From positions 806,001 through 870,000 of the forward strand of contig NZ_JAIWNB010000001.1 of NCBI RefSeq assembly GCF_020215705.1: 64,000 bases of DNA, written 5' to 3'. The DNA comes from Nonomuraea aurantiaca (GTDB lineage: Bacteria; Actinomycetota; Actinomycetes; Streptosporangiales; Streptosporangiaceae). The position numbers and the translations under genes were made by a program. Position 1 is the stretch's first letter, and each line of letters opens with the position of its first letter. The notes under the pieces were generated by a model that was not told the origin of the DNA, searched no databases, and was given only the letters and a program-made list of their open reading frames with translations. Below, one piece after another: positions 7,736-16,959 of this stretch.

Positions 7736-8902
7736 GTGACGGAACCACTTGTATCCCGGATGCGCGCCTTCGGCACGACGATTTTCGCGGAGATGAGCGC
7801 GCTGGCCGTACAGACCGGCTCGATCAACCTGGGCCAGGGATTCCCCGACACCGACGGGCCCGCCGCGATGCTCGACCGGGCGGTGCAGGCCATCGTGTCC
7901 GGCGCCAACCAGTACCCGCCCGGCCCCGGCGTCCCGGAGCTGCGGCAGGCCGTCTCCGAGCACCGGGCCGACCACTACGGCCTCGACTACGCGGCCGACG
8001 GCGAGATCCTGGTGACGGTGGGCGCCACCGAGGCGATCGCGGCCGCCGTCCTGGCGCTGTGCGAGGCGGGCGACGAGGTGATCGCCTTCGAGCCCTACTA
8101 CGACTCCTACGCCGCCTCCATCGCGCTGGCCGGGGCCCGGCTGGTCGCGGTGACGATGCGGCCCGTGGAGGGACGATTCACCTTCGACCCGGACGAACTA
8201 CGCGCCGCCGTCACGCCGCGTACCCGGGCGATCCTCGTCAACTCCCCGCACAACCCGACCGGGACCGTGTTCACCCGCGCCGAGCTGACCGTCATTGCCG
8301 AGCTCTGCCAGGAGGCCGGGCTGATCGCGATCACCGACGAGGTGTACGAGCACCTGACGTTCGACGGCGTCGAGCACATCCCGCTGGCGACGCTGCCCGG
8401 CATGCGCGAACGCACGGTGATGATCTCCTCGGCAGGCAAGACGTTCTCCGTCACCGGATGGAAGACGGGCTGGATCTGCGCGCCCGCCTCGCTGATCACG
8501 GCGGTGCAGACGGTCAAGCAGTTCCTCACCTTCACCGCGAGCGCGCCGTGGCAGCTCGCGGTCGCGTACGGGCTGCGCAACGAGCTGGAGTGGGTGTCGG
8601 CGCTCTGCGACGGGCTGGGGCACAAGCGGGACCGGCTGATGGAGGGGCTGACGGCGGCCGGGTTCGAGGTGCTCAGGCCGTCGGGGACCTACTTCGTGCA
8701 GACCGACATCCGGCCGCTGGGCTTCGAGGACGGGCTGGAGCTGACCCGGCGGCTGCCGGAGCTGGTGGGGGTGGTGGCCATCCCGACGCAGGTCTTCTAC
8801 GACCACCCCGAGCGGGGCAGGCACTTCGTCCGGTTCGCGTTCTGCAAGAAGGACGAGGTCATCGACGAGGCGGTCACCCGGCTCAAGCGCCTGTCGGCCT
8901 AG
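7736..8902 (+). CDS. dapC: PLP-dependent aminotransferase, probable N-succinyldiaminopimelate aminotransferase
   Basis: 388 residues of a fold-type I class I/II aminotransferase. Markers are FAEMSALA near the start, NLGQGFPD, NQYPPGPG, VTVGATEAIAAAVL, NSPHNPTG, ITDEVYEHL and the PLP-binding lysine in SSAGKTFSVTGWKTGW. The pattern closely follows the mycobacterial protein annotated as DapC, which transfers an amino group from glutamate to N-succinyl-2-amino-6-ketopimelate in lysine and peptidoglycan precursor synthesis. Related enzymes are kynurenine or methionine aminotransferases, so the substrate is inferred. GTG start, probably leaderless from the shared divergent promoter. Confidence 0.85.
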   Translation: MTEPLVSRMRAFGTTIFAEMSALAVQTGSINLGQGFPDTDGPAAMLDRAVQAIVSGANQYPPGPGVPELRQAVSEHRADHYGLDYAADGEILVTVGATEAIAAAVLALCEAGDEVIAFEPYYDSYAASIALAGARLVAVTMRPVEGRFTFDPDELRAAVTPRTRAILVNSPHNPTGTVFTRAELTVIAELCQEAGLIAITDEVYEHLTFDGVEHIPLATLPGMRERTVMISSAGKTFSVTGWKTGWICAPASLITAVQTVKQFLTFTASAPWQLAVAYGLRNELEWVSALCDGLGHKRDRLMEGLTAAGFEVLRPSGTYFVQTDIRPLGFEDGLELTRRLPELVGVVAIPTQVFYDHPERGRHFVRFAFCKKDEVIDEAVTRLKRLSA

Positions 8903-9023
8903 CCGACACTCGGAAGTGTAGTTGTTCGGCTACAGCGAGAAATGAGCGCAGGTGAGCTAGGGTAGGAGCCCCTCCCCGACAGGGATCATCTCTGGGCCCC
9001 GACCCCCCGAAGGAGACGAGATC

Positions 9024-9575
9024 GTGCTCACCGTTGGTGACCGCTTTCCCGAGTACGCGCTCACGGCGTGCGTCGGCCTCGACCCCGAGCGGGCGTTCGC
9101 GGAGATCGACCACAAGACCTACGAGGGCAAGTGGCGCGTGGTGTTCTTCTGGCCGAAGGACTTCACCTTCGTCTGCCCGACCGAGATCGCCGAGTTCGGC
9201 CGGCTCAACGGCGAGTTCGCCGACCGCGACACGCGGGTGCTCGGCGTCTCCGTCGACTCCGAATACGTCCACCACGCCTGGCGCAAGCACCACGACGACC
9301 TGCGTGACCTGCCGTTCCCGATGCTGAGCGACGTCAAGCGCGAGCTGAGCGGCGCGTGCGGGGTGCTCGGCGACGACGGCGCGGCCAAGCGGGCCACGTT
9401 CATCGTGGATCCGCACAACGAGATCCAGTTCACGATGGTGACCGCCGGATCCGTGGGCCGCAACGTCAAGGAGGTCCTGCGGGTCCTCGACGCCTTGCAG
9501 TCCGACGAGCTGTGCCCCTGCAACTGGAGCAAGGGCGAGGCCGGTCTCGACGCGCGGAGGCTGCTGGCCCAGTGA
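9024..9575 (+). CDS. ahpC: alkyl hydroperoxide reductase peroxiredoxin AhpC
   Basis: 183 residues. The peroxidatic cysteine is in DFTFVCPTEI (about Cys51). The resolving cysteine lies in the C-terminal segment SDELCPCNWSKGE. This is an AhpC/Prx1-type 2-Cys peroxiredoxin reducing hydrogen peroxide and organic peroxides in the cytoplasm. GTG start with AAGGAGACGAG at a good distance. A TAGGGT -10-like hexamer sits about 60 bp upstream (8958-8963). ahpD follows 37 bp downstream, the standard actinobacterial pair in which AhpD re-reduces AhpC. No OxyR gene or clear operator is visible nearby. Confidence 0.95.
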   Translation: MLTVGDRFPEYALTACVGLDPERAFAEIDHKTYEGKWRVVFFWPKDFTFVCPTEIAEFGRLNGEFADRDTRVLGVSVDSEYVHHAWRKHHDDLRDLPFPMLSDVKRELSGACGVLGDDGAAKRATFIVDPHNEIQFTMVTAGSVGRNVKEVLRVLDALQSDELCPCNWSKGEAGLDARRLLAQ

Positions 9576-9612
9576 GTGAGCGGATCTACGGACACGGCCG
9601 GCCGGAGGGCTC

Positions 9613-10149
9613 ATGAGCATCGACGAGCTGAAGGCGGCGCTGCCCGGCTACGCCAAGGACATCAGGCTCAACCTGGGCTCGATCACGACCACCTCGCCGC
9701 TGACCGACCAGCAGCTCTGGGGCACGGTGCTGGCCGCCGCGCTGGCCACCAGGTCCGGGCGGGTCATCGCCGCGGTCTGCGCGGAGGCCGCCGGCAAGCT
9801 GTCGGCCGAGGCGTTCACCGCCGCCAAGGCCGCCGCCTCGATCATGGCGATGAACAACGTCTACTACCGGGCCACCCACCTCATCGGCGACGAGACGTAC
9901 GCGACGCTGCCCGCCCGGCTCAGGATGACCGTGATGGGCGATCCGGGTGTGGACCGGGGCGACTTCGAGCTGTGGTGCCTGGCGGTCTCCGCGATCAACG
10001 GCTGCGGCCGGTGCCTGGAGTCGCACGAGCGGGTGCTGCGCGGCTCCGGCCTGCCGCGCGAGCACATCCAGGAGGCGCTGCGCGTGGCCGCCGTGATCAA
10101 CGCCACCGCCGCCACCCTCGAAGCCGAAGCGGCCCTGATCACGCTCTGA
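9613..10149 (+). CDS. ahpD: alkylhydroperoxidase AhpD
   Basis: 178 residues, the family length. The redox site is CGRCLESHE (Cys-x-x-Cys with downstream His), which relays electrons from lipoamide systems to AhpC and has weak peroxidase activity itself. The family's all-helical core is preserved, and a conserved Glu precedes the CxxC site in the fold. The ATG is preceded by GGAGGGCTC. The gene lies 37 bp after ahpC in one operon. After the stop come about three short imperfect 15 bp tandem units (GACGRCYGCCGCTCT type), then a strong hairpin. Confidence 0.95.
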   Translation: MSIDELKAALPGYAKDIRLNLGSITTTSPLTDQQLWGTVLAAALATRSGRVIAAVCAEAAGKLSAEAFTAAKAAASIMAMNNVYYRATHLIGDETYATLPARLRMTVMGDPGVDRGDFELWCLAVSAINGCGRCLESHERVLRGSGLPREHIQEALRVAAVINATAATLEAEAALITL

Positions 10150-10227
10150 CGGCCGCCGCTCTGACGACTGCCGCTCTGACGGCTGCCGGTCGGCTGGTGG
10201 CCGGTCGGGCGGTCGCCGTCCGCGCTT

Positions 10228-10270
10228 CCGTGGCGGAGGTGGGCTCTCCGGGTGTCCACCTCCGCCACGG
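10228..10270. terminator. bidirectional terminator between ahpD and FUSC gene
   Basis: CCGTGGCGGAGGTGG and CCACCTCCGCCACGG form a perfect 15 bp stem with a 13 nt loop. It ends 1 bp before the stop codon of the convergent FUSC gene and can stop transcription from both sides. There is no long T-tract, as is usual in high-GC actinobacteria. Confidence 0.75.
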
Positions 10271-10271
10271 T

Positions 10272-11387
10272 TCAGCCCTTGGCGCTCTTGGTGTCGTTCG
10301 GGTCCTCGACCTGCGGCGCGTCCAGCGGGGTCAGCGTCGCCGTCGCCTCCTCGTGATCCATCCCGGTCGCCTGGAGCAGGTCCACGGCGATGGAGCGCAG
10401 CTGCGCGATGATGACGTGCGCCGAGAAGCCCAGCCGTTCGGGGCGCTCCCGCGCCGCGACGGCGAGCAGCGCCTGCCGGGCCAGCATGGGCTCGCGTCCG
10501 GCCGCCAGTTCGAGCTGGAGCAGCAGCGCCGCCTCCGACACCTCGCGCATCGCCTCGGCCAGCGAGGTCGGCGGCGGGCTCGTCTCGCCCAGCGCCGCCA
10601 GCGTCCGGCGGGCCAGCACCCTGGCGTTGCGCAGCGCCAGGTCCACCGGCACGGCCACGGTCTCGTACCTGGCCAGCCGGCCACGGCGGTGCCAGTGCAG
10701 CGGCGAGATCAGCGTGATCTCCTTGCTGGTCTCCACCGCCCGCTCGAACTCCGCGACCGCCGCCTGGGTGTTGCGCGCCTCCTCCAGCGCCTCGGCGGCC
10801 AGGTCCACGTCGCGCTTCTCGATCGCCTCGGCGGCCCGTTCGAGCACCGTGGACAGCGCGTCGAGCACGCCCGACAGGTGCTTGGCGGCGATCGTGAAAG
10901 GGCTGGCGGGCAGCAGCGCCGCCGTGGCGATGCCGATGACGCCGCCGGTGAGCGCGTCGGCCATCCGGTCCCAGCCCCCGGCGCCGTCCGCTGGCACCAG
11001 CGCGGCCACCAGCACCGCGGACGACCCGGCCTGTGCCACGAAGAGCGCCCCGCTGTTCAGCAGCACCGCGGCGGTCATGGCCAGCGCGACCACCAGCATG
11101 ATCTGCCAGGCGCCCGAGCCGATCCAGGACACCAGCAGGTCGCCGACGCCGACGCCGAGGCTGACCCCGACCACGAGCTCGGCCACCCGGCGCAACCGCT
11201 GCCCGAGGCCCACGCCGACGCAGATCAGCACGGAGATCGGCGCGAAGAACGGGCGAGGGTGGTCGAGCAGCTGGATGGCGACGGTCCACGCGAGCGCCGC
11301 GCCGACCGCGCACTGCGCGATGGAGGGCGCCATCAGGCCGAACCCGCTCAGCCGTTCCCGTACATGATCGCTGAGCCTCGTTCGCAC
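10272..11387 (-). CDS. FUSC-family aromatic acid exporter-like membrane protein (copy 1)
   Basis: 371 residues. The N-terminal half has about five to six hydrophobic helices, including HPRPFFAPISVLICVGVGLG and GVGVGDLLVSWIGSGAWQIM, typical of FUSC/aromatic acid exporter proteins. The C-terminal half (about 170-371) is cytoplasmic, helical and acidic, with several long amphipathic helices. Such proteins are predicted efflux components, but no substrate is known here. GTG start, with an 18 bp palindrome just upstream. The next gene upstream on the same strand is a close paralogue of identical original length, so this is a tandem duplication. Confidence 0.85.
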   Translation of the reverse strand: MRTRLSDHVRERLSGFGLMAPSIAQCAVGAALAWTVAIQLLDHPRPFFAPISVLICVGVGLGQRLRRVAELVVGVSLGVGVGDLLVSWIGSGAWQIMLVVALAMTAAVLLNSGALFVAQAGSSAVLVAALVPADGAGGWDRMADALTGGVIGIATAALLPASPFTIAAKHLSGVLDALSTVLERAAEAIEKRDVDLAAEALEEARNTQAAVAEFERAVETSKEITLISPLHWHRRGRLARYETVAVPVDLALRNARVLARRTLAALGETSPPPTSLAEAMREVSEAALLLQLELAAGREPMLARQALLAVAARERPERLGFSAHVIIAQLRSIAVDLLQATGMDHEEATATLTPLDAPQVEDPNDTKSAKG

Positions 11388-11408
11388 CCCTCTACCTTGG
11401 CGGATCTT

Positions 11409-11426
11409 TGTGACATTAAGGTCACA
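11409..11426. promoter_or_regulatory. palindrome upstream of FUSC copy 1
   Basis: TGTGAC-N6-GTCACA is a perfect dyad centred about 30 bp upstream of the GTG start of FUSC copy 1. It also reads TGTGA-N8-TCACA, similar to CRP/FNR-type half-sites but with 8 rather than 6 central bases. It is probably an operator; the regulator is unknown. Confidence 0.4.
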
Positions 11427-11452
11427 TTGCCCGTATTCGGGCGTGTCAGGAC

Positions 11453-11468
11453 CGCGGTGATCACCGCG
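11453..11468. terminator. palindrome directly after FUSC copy 2
   Basis: CGCGGTGA followed by TCACCGCG is a perfect 16 bp palindrome with no loop bases, touching the stop codon of FUSC copy 2. It may be a short terminator or a second operator for copy 1. With no loop it is a weak hairpin. Confidence 0.3.
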
Positions 11469-12545
11469 TCAGGGGACATCCTCTTCGCCCGTGTCCAGGG
11501 GCGGGAGGGCGGACATCGCCTGCTCGCGGTCGCCGCCGCTCGCCTGGAGCAGGTCCACCACGATCGACCGGAACTGCGCGACCATCACCCCGGCCGAGAA
11601 CCCCCAGCGCTCGTTCTCCCCCTGCCGAGACGCCACCGCCAGGATCGCCTCGCGGGCCCGATCCGGCTCGTGCCCCTGGGCCAGCTCCTCGCGGAGCAGC
11701 TGGGTCGCGTCGGCCAGGTCCCGCAGCGCGCCCGGCATCCAGGCGGGCGGCGGGCTCTGCCCCTCGAGGGCCACGACGGCCCGCCTGGCCAGTACCCTGG
11801 CGTTCCTGACCGCGTGATCGAGCGGTACGGCGGCCCTCTCGTACCCCTCCAGCCGGTGGCGGCTCTGCCAGTGCAGCGGTGAGATGGTGGCGATCTCCCA
11901 GCTGGTCCCCAGCGCCTGCCGGAACGTGTCCACGCTCGCCTGCGTCCCCCGCGCGGCCTCCAGCGCCTCGGCCGCCAGACCGGGATCGGACCCCTCGATC
12001 GCCTCCGCGATCCGCCGCAGCGCGTCGGCCAGCGCCTCGAACATCCCCGATGCCTGCTTGGCCACGAGGGCGAACGGGCTGGCCGGCAGCAGGGCCATCG
12101 CGATGATCCCCATGACGCCGCCGACCAGCGCGTCGAGCATCCTGTTCACCCCGCCGGTGCCCGTCGGGGGCAGCAGGGTGGCGACGAGTACGGCCGAGGA
12201 CCCGGCCTGCAGGACGATCAGGGAACCGCTGTCCAGGAGCACGCCCACGGCCATCGCCAGCGCCACCACGAGCGCGATCTGCCAGGCGCCCGAGCCGATC
12301 CAGGACACCAGCACGTCGCCGACGCCCACGCCGACGCTGACCCCGACGACCATCTCGACCATCCGGCGCCGCCGCTGCCCGAGACCCACGCCGATGCAGA
12401 TGATCACCGCGATCGGCGCGAAGAACGGGCGGCTGTGCCCGAGGACGTCCTTGGCCACCAACCAGGCCAGTGCCGCCGCCACGGCGCACTGCCCGATCGT
12501 CGGCATCATCAGCGCCAGCCTGCTGAGCCGCCGTTTCACCTGCAC
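11469..12545 (-). CDS. FUSC-family aromatic acid exporter-like membrane protein (copy 2)
   Basis: 358 residues from GTG at 12545 (VQVKRRLSRLALMMPTIGQC), chosen because it aligns with the start of the sister gene. An in-frame TTG at 12584 would add 13 residues and overlap the upstream gene by 11 bp. Membrane helices and the acidic helical cytoplasmic tail match copy 1 over the whole length. The segment GVGVGDVLVSWIGSGAWQIA is almost identical, and the DNA there contains 38 identical bases. The role is presumably efflux of small organic anions. It follows the alpha/beta hydrolase gene by 28 bp on the same strand, so the two may be co-transcribed. Confidence 0.85.
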   Translation of the reverse strand: MQVKRRLSRLALMMPTIGQCAVAAALAWLVAKDVLGHSRPFFAPIAVIICIGVGLGQRRRRMVEMVVGVSVGVGVGDVLVSWIGSGAWQIALVVALAMAVGVLLDSGSLIVLQAGSSAVLVATLLPPTGTGGVNRMLDALVGGVMGIIAMALLPASPFALVAKQASGMFEALADALRRIAEAIEGSDPGLAAEALEAARGTQASVDTFRQALGTSWEIATISPLHWQSRHRLEGYERAAVPLDHAVRNARVLARRAVVALEGQSPPPAWMPGALRDLADATQLLREELAQGHEPDRAREAILAVASRQGENERWGFSAGVMVAQFRSIVVDLLQASGGDREQAMSALPPLDTGEEDVP

Positions 12546-12573
12546 CCACCCTGGCCTACCCAGCTTGAGGCGC

Positions 12574-13239
12574 TCAATCGGCAAGGAACTCGTCCACGGC
12601 CCGCAGGAACGCCGCCCGGGCGGAGACGTGGATGAGATGCCCGACCTCGATCGTGACCAGCTTGGCCCCCGGAATCCGCGCGGCCACCGCCTCGACGTCG
12701 AGGTGACTGGCGCCCGACAGCACCAGCGTCGGCGCGGTGATCGAGGCGAGCCCCTCGGCCCACGCCGGATCGGGCGCGAGGAACTGCCGCTCGGTCTCGT
12801 GCACCATCCGCCAGTCGAAGCCGGGGGACTCGCCGTCCTCCACGATCGGCGGGCGGTTCTTCATCGCGTACGGCGGCGCCGGATCCTCCAGGACCAGCCG
12901 CTCGACGCGGTCGGGCCACGTCATGGCCACGAGATAGCCCACCGCCCCGCCCAGCGAGTGCCCCACCAGCGTCGCCCGCTCGAAGCCCAGCTCGTCCAGC
13001 AGCGCGACGACGTCCCGCGCCATGTCGGCCAGCGCGTACGCGCCCGGGTAGTCGCTGGCGCCGTGCCCCCGCAGGTCGATGGCGAAGACGTGATAGCGGG
13101 CGGCGAAGTGCTGGGTGATGCCGTTCCAGTCGTTGTGGTCGGCGGTCCGCCCGTGGATGAGCACCAGCGGGGGAGCGGCCGGGTCTCCCTCCTCGCGATA
13201 GACGAGCTTGATCCCGTTGACGTGCGCTTCGCGAATCAC
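12574..13239 (-). CDS. alpha/beta hydrolase
   Basis: 221 residues from GTG at 13239 (IREAHVNGIKLVYREEG), where homology to the family begins. Longer in-frame sequence upstream is low quality and overlaps the divergent promoter region. The oxyanion motif VLIHGRTADHNDW, the nucleophile elbow GHSLGGA, an Asp in the PTLVLSGASHLD area and the catalytic His in VGHLIHV are all present. The cap domain is short. Enzymes of this group are esterases, lactonases or haloperoxidase-like hydrolases; the substrate is unknown. Position upstream of FUSC copy 2 suggests a link between hydrolysis and efflux of an aromatic or acidic compound, which is inference. Confidence 0.85.
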   Translation of the reverse strand: MIREAHVNGIKLVYREEGDPAAPPLVLIHGRTADHNDWNGITQHFAARYHVFAIDLRGHGASDYPGAYALADMARDVVALLDELGFERATLVGHSLGGAVGYLVAMTWPDRVERLVLEDPAPPYAMKNRPPIVEDGESPGFDWRMVHETERQFLAPDPAWAEGLASITAPTLVLSGASHLDVEAVAARIPGAKLVTIEVGHLIHVSARAAFLRAVDEFLAD

Positions 13240-13379
13240 ACCGGTGACCCTATCCCCGAGGCCGGCCGCCACGTTGGGCAGAGATTGCCGGTGAGAGCCC
13301 GATCGGCTGGTGGATAGCGTGTCCTGCGTGCCGCCGGGGTACGTCTGGGAGTCGCGGGAATCATCGAACAGGGGTTGAG

Positions 13380-14477
13380 ATGCCGGATCCGATAGAAGTG
13401 CGCAAGGTGCCGATCGAGAGCGTGACGGACGCCTCCGGCCTGGCACGGCTGATCGACGACGGGGTGATCGAGGCGCACCGGGTGCTCGCGGTGATCGGCA
13501 AGACCGAGGGCAACGGGGGTGTGAACGACTACACCCGGATCCTGGCCGACCGGGCCTTCCGCGAGGTGCTGGCGGCCAAGGGGCATCCGGCGCCGGAGAC
13601 CGTACCCCTGGTGTGGTCCGGAGGGACGGACGGCGTGCTCAGCCCGCACGCCACCGTGTTCGCCACCACCGACCCGGCCGGCGCGCCGCGATCGGATGAG
13701 CCGCGCGTGTCGGTCGGCGTCGCGATGAGCGACGTGATCCTCCCGGAGGACATCGGCCGCCCGGCGATGGTGGAGAAGGTCGCGGCCGGGGTGCGCGAGG
13801 CGATGAAGATCGCGGGCATCGACGACCCGCGCGACGTCCACTACGTGCAGACCAAGACGCCCCTGCTCACGCTGGCCACCATCACCGACGCCAAGAGCCG
13901 CGGCCAGGACACCGCCATCGAGGAGACCGGCCCCTCCATGGACCTGTCCAACTCCACCACGGCCCTCGGCATCGCCGTCGCCCTCGGCGAGATCGCCCCG
14001 CCGCGAGCCGATCAGATCCACAAGGACCTGTCCCTGTACTCGTCGGTGGCGTCGTGCTCGTCGGGGGTCGAGCTGGACCGGGCGCAGATCGTGCTGGTGG
14101 GCAACGTACGGGGGATCGGCGGGCGCTACCGGATCGGCCACGGCGTGATGCGGGACGCCCTGGACGCCGACGGCATCTGGGACGCGATCCGCGACTCCGG
14201 CCTTGCGCTCCCCGAGCGGCCGCACCACACCGACCTCGGCGACCGCCTGGTGAACGTCTTCATGAAGTGCGAGGCCGACCCGTCCGGCCGGGTCAGGGGG
14301 CGGCGCAACATCATGCTCGACGACTCCGACGTGCACTGGCATCGCCAGATCAAGGCCACGGTGGGGGGAGTGGCGGCGGCGGTCACGGGTGATCCGGCGG
14401 TGTTCGTCTCGGTCGCCGCCGTCCACCAGGGCCCGTCGGGAGGCGGCCCGGTCGCCGCCATCGCCGACCTGGGATAG
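13380..14477 (+). CDS. cyanuric acid amidohydrolase/barbiturase family ring-opening amidohydrolase
   Basis: 365 residues, matching the AtzD/barbiturase family length. The chain reads as three repeats, each offering a Lys/Ser pair: Lys41 (GKTEGNGG) with Ser80 (VWSGGTDG), Lys159 (QTKTPLL) with Ser227/228 (SSVASCSSG), and Lys296 (FMKCEAD) with Ser353 (HQGPSGGGP). [17 protein letters not shown] is also typical. The family opens the ring of cyanuric acid or barbituric acid in nitrogen salvage. Which substrate applies is not decidable by eye. No biuret or allophanate hydrolase gene is adjacent, so the pathway would need genes elsewhere. ATG start with AGGGGTTGAG upstream. Confidence 0.85.
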   Translation: MPDPIEVRKVPIESVTDASGLARLIDDGVIEAHRVLAVIGKTEGNGGVNDYTRILADRAFREVLAAKGHPAPETVPLVWSGGTDGVLSPHATVFATTDPAGAPRSDEPRVSVGVAMSDVILPEDIGRPAMVEKVAAGVREAMKIAGIDDPRDVHYVQTKTPLLTLATITDAKSRGQDTAIEETGPSMDLSNSTTALGIAVALGEIAPPRADQIHKDLSLYSSVASCSSGVELDRAQIVLVGNVRGIGGRYRIGHGVMRDALDADGIWDAIRDSGLALPERPHHTDLGDRLVNVFMKCEADPSGRVRGRRNIMLDDSDVHWHRQIKATVGGVAAAVTGDPAVFVSVAAVHQGPSGGGPVAAIADLG

Positions 14478-14542
14478 GAAATGCTCGGGGCGTGTGGCCG
14501 CGCGTCTGACCGTAGGCCGGGTCGCGGGTAGTCTCGGGCGTT

Positions 14543-15088
14543 GTGCCCAGTATTCCGCAGCCCCTCGACCCCGGCGACGACGGCACGGCCGCGCCCGCCG
14601 TGGCCGCCGCCCTGGCCTCCTACGAGCGCGGCGCGGCGGACGCCACCGAGGTGCTCAACGCCCTGACCGGCGCCCGGCTCCTGGTCCCCGTGGTCGCCCT
14701 GCTGACCGAGTCCGAGGTGGGTGAGCACGGGCTGCGCCAGGAGCACCGGTTGCGAAAAGAGAAGGAGAGCGAGATGGCGCTCCCCAAGCTCGTCGGCAAG
14801 GACGGCAGGGAGGCGGTGCCGGCGTTCACCGGCGCCGAGTCCCTGGCCAGATGGCGCCCCGACGCCCGGCCGATCCAGGCCACCCTGCTCCAGGTCTGCC
14901 GGGCCGCCGCCGGTGAGCGGGTCGCGGCGGTCGTGGTGGACGTGGCGGGGCCGGTGCCGTTCGTGATCGAGGGCGGCGTGCTGGAAGCGCTCGCCGCCGT
15001 CGAGTCCGGCACGCTCGACGAGGTCTCCGGTGTGACCGTGGCCCACGTCGAGCCGGTACGCAAGCGCCGCTGGTTCTCCAGGAAGTAG
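14543..15088 (+). CDS. SseB-family protein
   Basis: 181 residues. Features are the N-terminal helix with LNALTGARLLVPVV, the central DGREAVPAFTGAESLARWRP segment typical of SseB N-terminal domains, and a basic C-terminal tail (RKRRWFSRK). SseB-type proteins in actinobacteria have no firmly known function; the name comes from an enhancer of serine sensitivity. GTG start with TAGTCT about 9-10 nt upstream, so transcription may be leaderless. The prepilin peptidase gene begins 10 bp downstream on the same strand. Confidence 0.8.
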   Translation: MPSIPQPLDPGDDGTAAPAVAAALASYERGAADATEVLNALTGARLLVPVVALLTESEVGEHGLRQEHRLRKEKESEMALPKLVGKDGREAVPAFTGAESLARWRPDARPIQATLLQVCRAAAGERVAAVVVDVAGPVPFVIEGGVLEALAAVESGTLDEVSGVTVAHVEPVRKRRWFSRK

Positions 15089-15098
15089 TGTCGGCGGA

Positions 15099-15734
15099 GT
15101 GGTGGCACTCGTCGCGCTCCTCGGACTGATCGTCGGCCGCTACGTCAGGACGCTCGCCGGTTGCTTCGTACCGAACCCCCCGGACACCCGCGAGGAGGCC
15201 CGCGCCGCCCTGGCCGCCGTGCTGCGCACGGTGCCCGTGCCGCGCTGGCCGCCCGCCGTCGAGGTGGCCACCGCCGCCGTCGCCGCGCTCGTCACCTGGC
15301 GCGCGGGCCTGCCCTACGTCTACTTCGCCCTGGCCGGTACGGCCCTGGCCCTCATCGACTGGCGGACCACGAGGCTGCCCGACGTGATCACGCTGCCGTC
15401 GTACCCGATCCTGGCGCTGACCCTGCTGCCCACGGGAGAGCTGCCCAGAGCGCTGCTGGGCGCGCTGGCGCTGGCCGCCGCGTACGCCATGCTCTGGTTC
15501 GCCCGGCCGGCGGCGATGGGGCTGGGCGACGTCAAGCTCGCGGGGCTGATCGGAATGGCGACCGCGGCGATGAGCTGGCAGGCGTGGGTCGTCGCGGCCG
15601 TCGGCGGCCAGCTGTCAGGCGCCCTCTACGCCATCGTCCTGCTCGTCACCAGACGCGCCACTCGCGACACACAGTTCCCTTTCGGCCCGTTCATGCTGCT
15701 CGGCGCCTTCACGGCGCTCTGTCTCGGCCAGTGA
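15099..15734 (+). CDS. A24 prepilin peptidase, short form
   Basis: 211 residues with about seven transmembrane segments. The two catalytic aspartates of the A24 family are visible in ALIDWRTTRLPD and in GLGDVKLAGLIG. The N-terminal methyltransferase domain with its Cys-x-x-Cys pairs is missing, so this is the short form that only cleaves. It would process prepilin-like signal peptides of type IV or Tad/Flp pili at the inner membrane. No pilin genes are in view. The location upstream of aroC is conserved in many actinomycetes. Confidence 0.88.
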   Translation: MVALVALLGLIVGRYVRTLAGCFVPNPPDTREEARAALAAVLRTVPVPRWPPAVEVATAAVAALVTWRAGLPYVYFALAGTALALIDWRTTRLPDVITLPSYPILALTLLPTGELPRALLGALALAAAYAMLWFARPAAMGLGDVKLAGLIGMATAAMSWQAWVVAAVGGQLSGALYAIVLLVTRRATRDTQFPFGPFMLLGAFTALCLGQ

Positions 15735-15777
15735 ACACCGGACATCCCACTAGGCGGCACGTGGAAGACTTGTACGC

Positions 15778-16959
15778 ATGTTGCGCTGGTTGACCGCCGG
15801 AGAGTCCCACGGCCCCGAGCTCGTAGCCGTCTTGGAAGGCCTGCCGGCCGGGGTCGAGGTGACCACGGCCGCCATCGACGAGGCCCTGCGCCGCCGCCGG
15901 CTCGGCTATGGCCGCGGCGCCCGGATGAAGTTCGAGCAGGACCAGGTGACGATCGCCGGCGGCGTCCGGCACGGCCGCACGATGGGCAGCCCGATCGCCG
16001 TCCGCATCGGCAACACCGAGTGGCCCAAGTGGGAGAAGGTCATGTCGGCCGACCCGGTCGACCCGGCCGAGCTCGACGGGCTGGCCAGGAACGCGCCCAG
16101 GTCGCGCCCCCGGCCGGGCCACGCCGACCTGGCCGGGATGCAGAAATACGGCTTCGACGACGCCCGCCAGGTCCTCGACCGGGCCAGCGCCCGCGAGACC
16201 GCGGCCCGCGTCGCGCTCGGCGAGGTGGCCAGGCGCTTCCTCAAGCAGGCGCTCGGCGTCGACATCGTCAGCCACGTCACCTCCATCGGCGGCGCCCAGA
16301 CGCCCACCGAGGATCTGCCGGGCCCAGGCGACCTGGAGCGCATCGACGCCGACCCCGTCAGGTGCGCCGACCCCGAGGGCAGCGCCGCGATGGTCGCCGT
16401 CATCGACCAGGCGCACAAGGAGGGCGACACGCTCGGCGGCGTCGTCGAGGTGCTCGCCTACGGCCTGCCGCCCGGCCTCGGCAGCTACACCCACTGGGAC
16501 CGCCGCCTCGACTCCCGGCTGGCCGGGGCGCTCATGGGCATCCAGGCCATCAAGGGCGTGGCGGTCGGCGACGGCTTCGAGACCGCGCGCCGGCCGGGCT
16601 CGCGCGCCCACGACGAGATCGAATACACCGCGGCCGACGGCGTCAAGCGCATCACCAACCGCGCGGGCGGCGTCGAGGGCGGCATGACCAACGGCGAGAT
16701 CCTGCGGGTCAGCGCCGCGATGAAGCCCATCTCCACCGTCCCGCGGGCGCTGGCCACGATCGACGTCAAGACCGGCGAGGCGGCCAAGGCGCACCACGAG
16801 CGGTCCGACGTCTGCGCGGTCCCGGCGGCGGGCATCGTCGCCGAGGCGATGGTCGCGCTGGTGCTGGCCGACGCGGCGCTCGAGAAGTTCGGAGGCGACT
16901 CCGTCGAGGAGGTCGCCCGCAACCTGTCCGGCTACCTCTCATCGATGGTGATCAAATGA
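15778..16959 (+). CDS. aroC: chorismate synthase
   Basis: 393 residues, full length. Recognisable blocks are [11 protein letters not shown] at the N-terminus, [53 protein letters not shown] and [14 protein letters not shown]. The enzyme converts 5-enolpyruvylshikimate-3-phosphate to chorismate using reduced FMN, the last step of the shikimate pathway. Its stop overlaps the start of aroK as ATGA, giving translational coupling with the rest of the aro cluster. Confidence 0.98.
   Translation: MLRWLTAGESHGPELVAVLEGLPAGVEVTTAAIDEALRRRRLGYGRGARMKFEQDQVTIAGGVRHGRTMGSPIAVRIGNTEWPKWEKVMSADPVDPAELDGLARNAPRSRPRPGHADLAGMQKYGFDDARQVLDRASARETAARVALGEVARRFLKQALGVDIVSHVTSIGGAQTPTEDLPGPGDLERIDADPVRCADPEGSAAMVAVIDQAHKEGDTLGGVVEVLAYGLPPGLGSYTHWDRRLDSRLAGALMGIQAIKGVAVGDGFETARRPGSRAHDEIEYTAADGVKRITNRAGGVEGGMTNGEILRVSAAMKPISTVPRALATIDVKTGEAAKAHHERSDVCAVPAAGIVAEAMVALVLADAALEKFGGDSVEEVARNLSGYLSSMVIK

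Noticed and set aside
10150..10195. Short tandem repeat after ahpD as a CRISPR-like or functional array
   Set aside because: Only about three imperfect 15 bp units without spacers; it looks like slippage in a GC-rich gap.
9576..11882. Very long open frame on the plus strand over the FUSC genes
   Set aside because: It is a low-complexity Arg/Ala/Gly/Gln-rich translation lying opposite two real genes with clear membrane helices; typical of GC-rich shadow frames.
12546..12584. TTG start for FUSC copy 2
   Set aside because: It would overlap the hydrolase gene by 11 bp and has no binding site, while GTG at 12545 aligns with the start of the sister gene.
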